Under the pieces are notes generated by a model. It had not been told where the DNA came from and ran no database searches. It saw only the letters and a program-made list of their open reading frames with translations. From Bacillota bacterium (GTDB taxonomy: Bacteria; Bacillota_A; Clostridia; Lutisporales; Lutisporaceae): a DNA stretch of 10,222 bases. The translations under genes were made by a program, and so were the position numbers. The first letter of the stretch is position 1. Every line of letters starts with the position of its first letter. The stretch covers positions 1 to 10,222 of the forward strand of contig JAKJBT010000060.1 in the NCBI GenBank assembly GCA_022706865.1. The letters run 5' to 3'. Shown here in pieces: positions 6,322 through 10,222 of the stretch.

Positions 6322-8721
6322 GTGCTACGTAGATTATCGGCAGTATTATTGGCTCTTATGATTATTATATGTGGATTGCCTATCACCGCATCGGCGGATA
6401 TTGAACCTCCGGTGACGTTAGGAGCCCCGGAGCATTTCGGGGTCAGACACAATAGCGGGGACAGTGTTCGTTACACTTTCAGTGCACCGGAAGACCTGCG
6501 CAGCTATATTGAGAAGCGTGCGGCAGATGATCCGGAGAACAAACAGACCTTCACAATACATTTTCAGATAGATTATAGAATTGATAACGGAAGCTGGCAA
6601 CATACAGCCGCATGGGATTCGCCAAAAACGGTACCTGATAAAATTGATGATTTATATTTTACCTTTACAAACGGGAAAGATTATGCTGACAGCAACAGCT
6701 GGAATATGAGCGGTATATTCCCGGAGGATGAGGCACTAAAGGCTTTCTATGATGCCGGCTGGGACTACCTTACAGGCCATTCAATTACCTTCAGGGCACG
6801 CTTTGCAGAGTCCTTTGACGGCGGCAAGACATATGTCCTCTCACCCTGGTCGAAGGAATATACCCTTTCAGCCAACATAAAAGCCGATTACAACAAGCTC
6901 ATCAACCATGCTCCAACTTTGCTTTCGGCAGATGTGAAAATAGCAGGAGGGGGAGAGCCGTATTTTGAAGTAAGGCTGGGCAGAATTCCGGGAGAGATCC
7001 AGGATCTTAATTCCATGTCCGGAAACTCCGTACGTACCGAGATATGGATGAGAAGGGCCGGGGACAAGGACTTCAAGTATATTCATTATGAGTGGTCCAA
7101 TTATGAGTATCTTGAGATACAGGCAAGCGACTATTTTGAAGGGGAAACACAAAGCTACGATGCGGAAGGCTATGAGATAAAGACCAGATATGCTTTGGAT
7201 TTGAGAAACTATTATCAGTCAGGCTATAAAGGCAGCTCTAATTCCGTAGATATTTACGGCCCATTTTCCAATGTAATCTCCCACAACATGCCGGCATGGA
7301 GCGAGGCTTCTCCGTGGGCTGCAACAGAGCTTAAGAAGGCTGATGATTATGGTCTGATACCTGAATCCCTAAAGGGTGCGGACATGACAAAGCCCATCAC
7401 CAGGGAGGAATTTGCAGAGCTGGCAGTCAAGCTGTACGAGAAGACTACAGGCAAAGCAGCGGTTGCTGCTTCACCCAATCCTTTTACAGATACAAACAAT
7501 CCGGAGATATTAAAGGCCTTCAAGGTCGGAGTGACTACCGGTACTTCGGCAACAACCTTTGCCCCCAAGGAGCTTACCAACCGTGAACAGGTGGCAACCA
7601 TGCTGAGCCGTGCTATAAGGGTTATGGCACCGGGCGCTGACTTCTCAACTGAAGGGGCACCGACCTTTACGGATCAGAAGGACATATCCTCTTGGGCACT
7701 GGAGCATGTGAAGTTCATGAGCAAGAACGAGATTATAAAGGGCACCGACGGAAAGTTCATGCCCAAGGCAACTACTACGGCGGAGAAGGCTTCGGGCTAT
7801 GCAACTACCACAAGGGAAATGGCAATTGCAATGAGTGTACGGACTTTTGACAAGTTCAAGGGAAGCGCTGCTCCGGCACCATCAGCAGCACCAAAGCCTG
7901 CAGACTCACCGGATCAAGCTCCGGCAGCCGCGGCAGATAAACCGGCACCGGCTGCAGAACCGGCGGCAGATAATAAAGTATTGTTTGCTCAGAAGAAAGA
8001 ACCTGAATTGAATAATATTGTAGGAGTGTGGTACTGCTTTCAGTATAATGTGGCAGCCAATACAGCCCATCATCATTATTATGTTTTTTGTTCCGACGGT
8101 ACTTTCTTCAGAGGGCTTCCGGATAACGGCATATATAATCTGGACAAATCGGAATTGAAGGATCTGCCGGCAACCTCTACCTTCCCTGATTACGGAACAT
8201 ATACATTCATCAACGGCTCAGGGGAGATGAAGGGCAATAATGGCAAGGTCAATTCTATTGTAATGGATGCAAAATACCCAAGCCTCAAGATTGGCAATGT
8301 CGATGGCTTTATGTTCCTGCCTTGGCTCGACAATGTAAAGCTGGATGGTTCCTTTACCACAGTAGTTCCAAACCTGGAGGGCAAAATAACCGGCCAGATG
8401 CTGGAATGGGAGCCTGATTCAATTATCCGCTTCTCCAAGGACGGCACATTTGAGGATCAAAAAGGCCTATTAAGATATACGGGCAAGGATTTTCCCATTG
8501 GGGAAGATTATGAAAAATATGTTTATCCGGGTAAGGGAACCTACGAAATCAAAGACTTTACAATAATTATGAACTATGATGACGGGGTAAAAAGCCGGCA
8601 CAAGATTGTATTACCCGTTGAAGACCTTGATAAGGTAGACTATTCTGCCGGAGTAATCTACCCGTCAGCTGTAAATATTCGGAATTATGCCCGGATGTAC
8701 AGGTTATCGGCATTTGAATAA
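6322..8721 (+). CDS. Secreted surface protein with two FN3-like modules, three SLH motifs and a beta-rich C-terminal domain
   Basis: This 799-residue protein is predicted to be exported and held on the cell wall. I chose the GTG at 6322 because GGGGAGG lies 8 nt upstream and the resulting N-terminus matches the downstream paralogue; an ATG 33 nt earlier has no such support. The signal peptide is residues 1-25, cleaved after ITASA. Residues 26-~185 and ~190-322 look like two fibronectin-III-like beta-sandwiches, ending in SPWSKEYTLS and YGPFSNVIS. SLH motifs follow at ~326-375 (ITREEF), ~386-435 (TNREQV) and ~447-510 (TTREMA); this family binds secondary cell-wall polysaccharide. A Pro/Ala linker (~514-551) leads to a C-terminal region (~565-799) that starts with IVGVWY, a GxW pattern as in lipocalin-like barrels, and seems to hold two copies of a SxDGTF...GTYxI unit. 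The SLH block is internal rather than terminal. I recognise no catalytic motif; a binding or scaffold role is inferred. Confidence 0.9.
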   Translation: MLRRLSAVLLALMIIICGLPITASADIEPPVTLGAPEHFGVRHNSGDSVRYTFSAPEDLRSYIEKRAADDPENKQTFTIHFQIDYRIDNGSWQHTAAWDSPKTVPDKIDDLYFTFTNGKDYADSNSWNMSGIFPEDEALKAFYDAGWDYLTGHSITFRARFAESFDGGKTYVLSPWSKEYTLSANIKADYNKLINHAPTLLSADVKIAGGGEPYFEVRLGRIPGEIQDLNSMSGNSVRTEIWMRRAGDKDFKYIHYEWSNYEYLEIQASDYFEGETQSYDAEGYEIKTRYALDLRNYYQSGYKGSSNSVDIYGPFSNVISHNMPAWSEASPWAATELKKADDYGLIPESLKGADMTKPITREEFAELAVKLYEKTTGKAAVAASPNPFTDTNNPEILKAFKVGVTTGTSATTFAPKELTNREQVATMLSRAIRVMAPGADFSTEGAPTFTDQKDISSWALEHVKFMSKNEIIKGTDGKFMPKATTTAEKASGYATTTREMAIAMSVRTFDKFKGSAAPAPSAAPKPADSPDQAPAAAADKPAPAAEPAADNKVLFAQKKEPELNNIVGVWYCFQYNVAANTAHHHYYVFCSDGTFFRGLPDNGIYNLDKSELKDLPATSTFPDYGTYTFINGSGEMKGNNGKVNSIVMDAKYPSLKIGNVDGFMFLPWLDNVKLDGSFTTVVPNLEGKITGQMLEWEPDSIIRFSKDGTFEDQKGLLRYTGKDFPIGEDYEKYVYPGKGTYEIKDFTIIMNYDDGVKSRHKIVLPVEDLDKVDYSAGVIYPSAVNIRNYARMYRLSAFE

Positions 8722-8774
8722 GGGTTATTGGGTTATAGCTCATAGGGGAAAAATTAACTTAAGGAGGAATAATA

Positions 8775-10222
8775 ATGTCACGTAAATTACTGGCGGTTTT
8801 ATTGGCATTAATGATTCTTATCTGCGGGCTGCATGTTACGGTATCGGCAGATATAGAACCACCTGTGACACTTGGTGCACCGGAGCACTTTGGTGTAGCC
8901 CATTACTACAATGATAGCGTTTACTTCACCCTCAGCCTTCCTCAGGATATCCGCAGCTATATAGAAAGGCGGGCAGCGGATGATCCGGAAAACAAGCAGA
9001 GCCTATTACTGCATTTCCAGGTAGACTACAAGATTGACAACGGAAGCTGGCATCATACATCAGCCTGGGATTCACGCAAGACAGTTCCTGACGGACTGGA
9101 TGATATGTACATGACCTTTATCAATGGCCAAAAATATATCAGCAGTGAAAGATGGAGCATGTCATCCTTATTCCAGGAGGATGAGGAGCTGAAGGCTTTC
9201 TACGAGGGCGGCTGGGACTACCTGAAAAATCATTCCATCACCTTCAGGGCGCGCTTTGCAGAATCCTTTGATTATGGAGAGACCACTGTATTGTCGCCCT
9301 GGTCCAGGGAATTCACTCTTTCTGCCAATACAAAGGCTGATTACAATAAGCTCATAAATCATGCCCCCACTATCTTATCGGCAGAAGTGAAACTCAAACC
9401 GGACGGGGAGCCGTATTTCCAAGTAAGACTGGATAAGGTTCCGGGGGATGTACAGGATCTGAATTCAATGGCCTCCGGTTCCATGCGTACAGAGATATGG
9501 ATGAGAAGAGCCGGGGACAAGGACTTCAAGCAAATTCACTATGAATGGGCAAATTGGGAGTACCTTGAAGTAGGGGCAAGAGACTATTTTGAGGGTACAA
9601 CACAGAGTTTTGAAGCTGCCGGCTATGAAATTAAGACCAGATATTCGCTGGATCTGAGGGAATATAAGCAGTCCGGTATTGACAGCACAACCGATATATA
9701 CGGCCCATATTCCAATGTGATATCCCACAATATGCCTGCGTGGAGCCAGGCATCCTCATGGGCGACAGGGGAATTGACAAATGCAGACAATGAAGGGCTG
9801 ATTCCTGACATTTTAAAGGGAGCAGACCTGACAAAGCCCATTACAAGAGAAGAATTCTGCGAGCTTGCTCTTCTGCTCTATGAGAAGAGTACCGGCAAGA
9901 GCCCTGCGCCTGCTTCTCCAAACCCCTTTACAGACACGAAAAATCCTCAGGTTCTGAAGGCCTTTGCCCTCGGCATAACAACAGGCACCAGCGCCACTAC
10001 CTTTTCGCCCCAGGTTTTGATTAACAGGGAACAGTGTGCTGCCATGCTGTTCCGTGCCATTAAGGCCATTCATCCCGGCGGTGATTACAGCGTAGCGGGT
10101 ATCCCGGATTTCCCCGATCAGAAGGATATAGCCAACTATGCGGTTGAGGCGGCAAAATACATGTCAAAGCTGGGTATAGTCAAAGGTGATACGAAGGGAT
10201 ATTTTATGCCCAAGGCCACAAC
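8775..10222 (+). CDS. Paralogous secreted FN3-like/SLH surface protein (cut by right window edge)
   Basis: I read this frame from the ATG at 8775 to the window end, 482 codons without a stop. AAGGAGG lies 7 nt upstream. The signal peptide MSRKLLAVLLALMILICGL...TVSA is cleaved before DIEPPVTLGAPEHFG, exactly as in the preceding gene. The product aligns with that protein along its whole visible length with very few gaps; by eye roughly two-thirds to three-quarters of residues match. Shared blocks include AADDPENKQ, SITFRARFAESFD, KADYNKLINHAPT and EIWMRRAGDKDFK. Both FN3-like modules are present, then SLH1 (~325-373, ITREEF), SLH2 (~383-433, INREQC) and the start of SLH3 (~445 onward), where the window ends at FMPKAT. 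Unlike its neighbour it has cysteines in SLH1 and SLH2 (EEFCELA, NREQCAAM). Whether it has the linker and beta-rich C-terminal domain cannot be seen. It follows the first gene by 53 nt with no terminator, so the two form a likely operon produced by tandem duplication. Confidence 0.88.
   Translation, partial: MSRKLLAVLLALMILICGLHVTVSADIEPPVTLGAPEHFGVAHYYNDSVYFTLSLPQDIRSYIERRAADDPENKQSLLLHFQVDYKIDNGSWHHTSAWDSRKTVPDGLDDMYMTFINGQKYISSERWSMSSLFQEDEELKAFYEGGWDYLKNHSITFRARFAESFDYGETTVLSPWSREFTLSANTKADYNKLINHAPTILSAEVKLKPDGEPYFQVRLDKVPGDVQDLNSMASGSMRTEIWMRRAGDKDFKQIHYEWANWEYLEVGARDYFEGTTQSFEAAGYEIKTRYSLDLREYKQSGIDSTTDIYGPYSNVISHNMPAWSQASSWATGELTNADNEGLIPDILKGADLTKPITREEFCELALLLYEKSTGKSPAPASPNPFTDTKNPQVLKAFALGITTGTSATTFSPQVLINREQCAAMLFRAIKAIHPGGDYSVAGIPDFPDQKDIANYAVEAAKYMSKLGIVKGDTKGYFMPKAT

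Noticed and set aside
8722..8774. Terminator or promoter between the two SLH genes
   Set aside because: The 53-nt gap holds only a ribosome binding site and no stable hairpin with a T-run or recognisable -35/-10 pair.

Overview
The window looks like a chromosomal segment from a low-to-moderate GC, Gram-positive Firmicute, most likely a member of the Clostridia. The evidence is the strong AGGAGG-type ribosome binding sites, frequent GTG and TTG starts, a GatCA tRNA-amidotransferase pair, secreted proteins with S-layer homology (SLH) domains, and a very large MalT-like/SARP-like regulator. No genus can be named from the sequence alone. No phage genes, insertion sequences, CRISPR array, tRNA or rRNA were seen.

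Layout. Positions 1-1684, minus strand: gatC followed by gatA. gatA runs off the left edge about 20-25 codons before its expected end. Positions 1685-1799 form a short gatC leader. Positions 1800-2085, plus strand: a non-coding stretch that looks like a dedicated small RNA gene. It has an extended -10 promoter, a 5' hairpin, a 16-bp closing stem around a ~155-nt interior, and a strong GNRA-loop terminator ending 3 bases from the next stop codon. Positions 2089-5388, minus strand: a 1099-residue STAND-type regulator with a MalT-like ATPase, a helical-repeat middle, and a C-terminal OmpR-type winged helix plus BTAD domain. Positions 5389-5696: a divergent regulatory region with a perfect 16-bp inverted repeat and candidate promoters in both directions. 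Positions 5697-6194, plus strand: a small lipoprotein. Positions 6322-8721 and 8775-right edge, plus strand: two tandem paralogous secreted proteins, each with a signal peptide, two probable fibronectin-III-like modules and SLH motifs. Only the first is seen to its end, where a Pro/Ala linker leads to a beta-rich C-terminal domain. The second is cut at codon 482.

How the parts may work together (inference). The lipoprotein and the two SLH proteins share strand and close spacing, and I see no convincing terminator between them, so they may form one envelope-protein operon. The divergent large regulator is the natural candidate to control it and/or itself through the inverted repeat. GatCA makes Gln-tRNA(Gln)/Asn-tRNA(Asn) and is unrelated housekeeping. 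The RNA gene between gatC and the regulator is the most intriguing element: its family could not be identified by eye.
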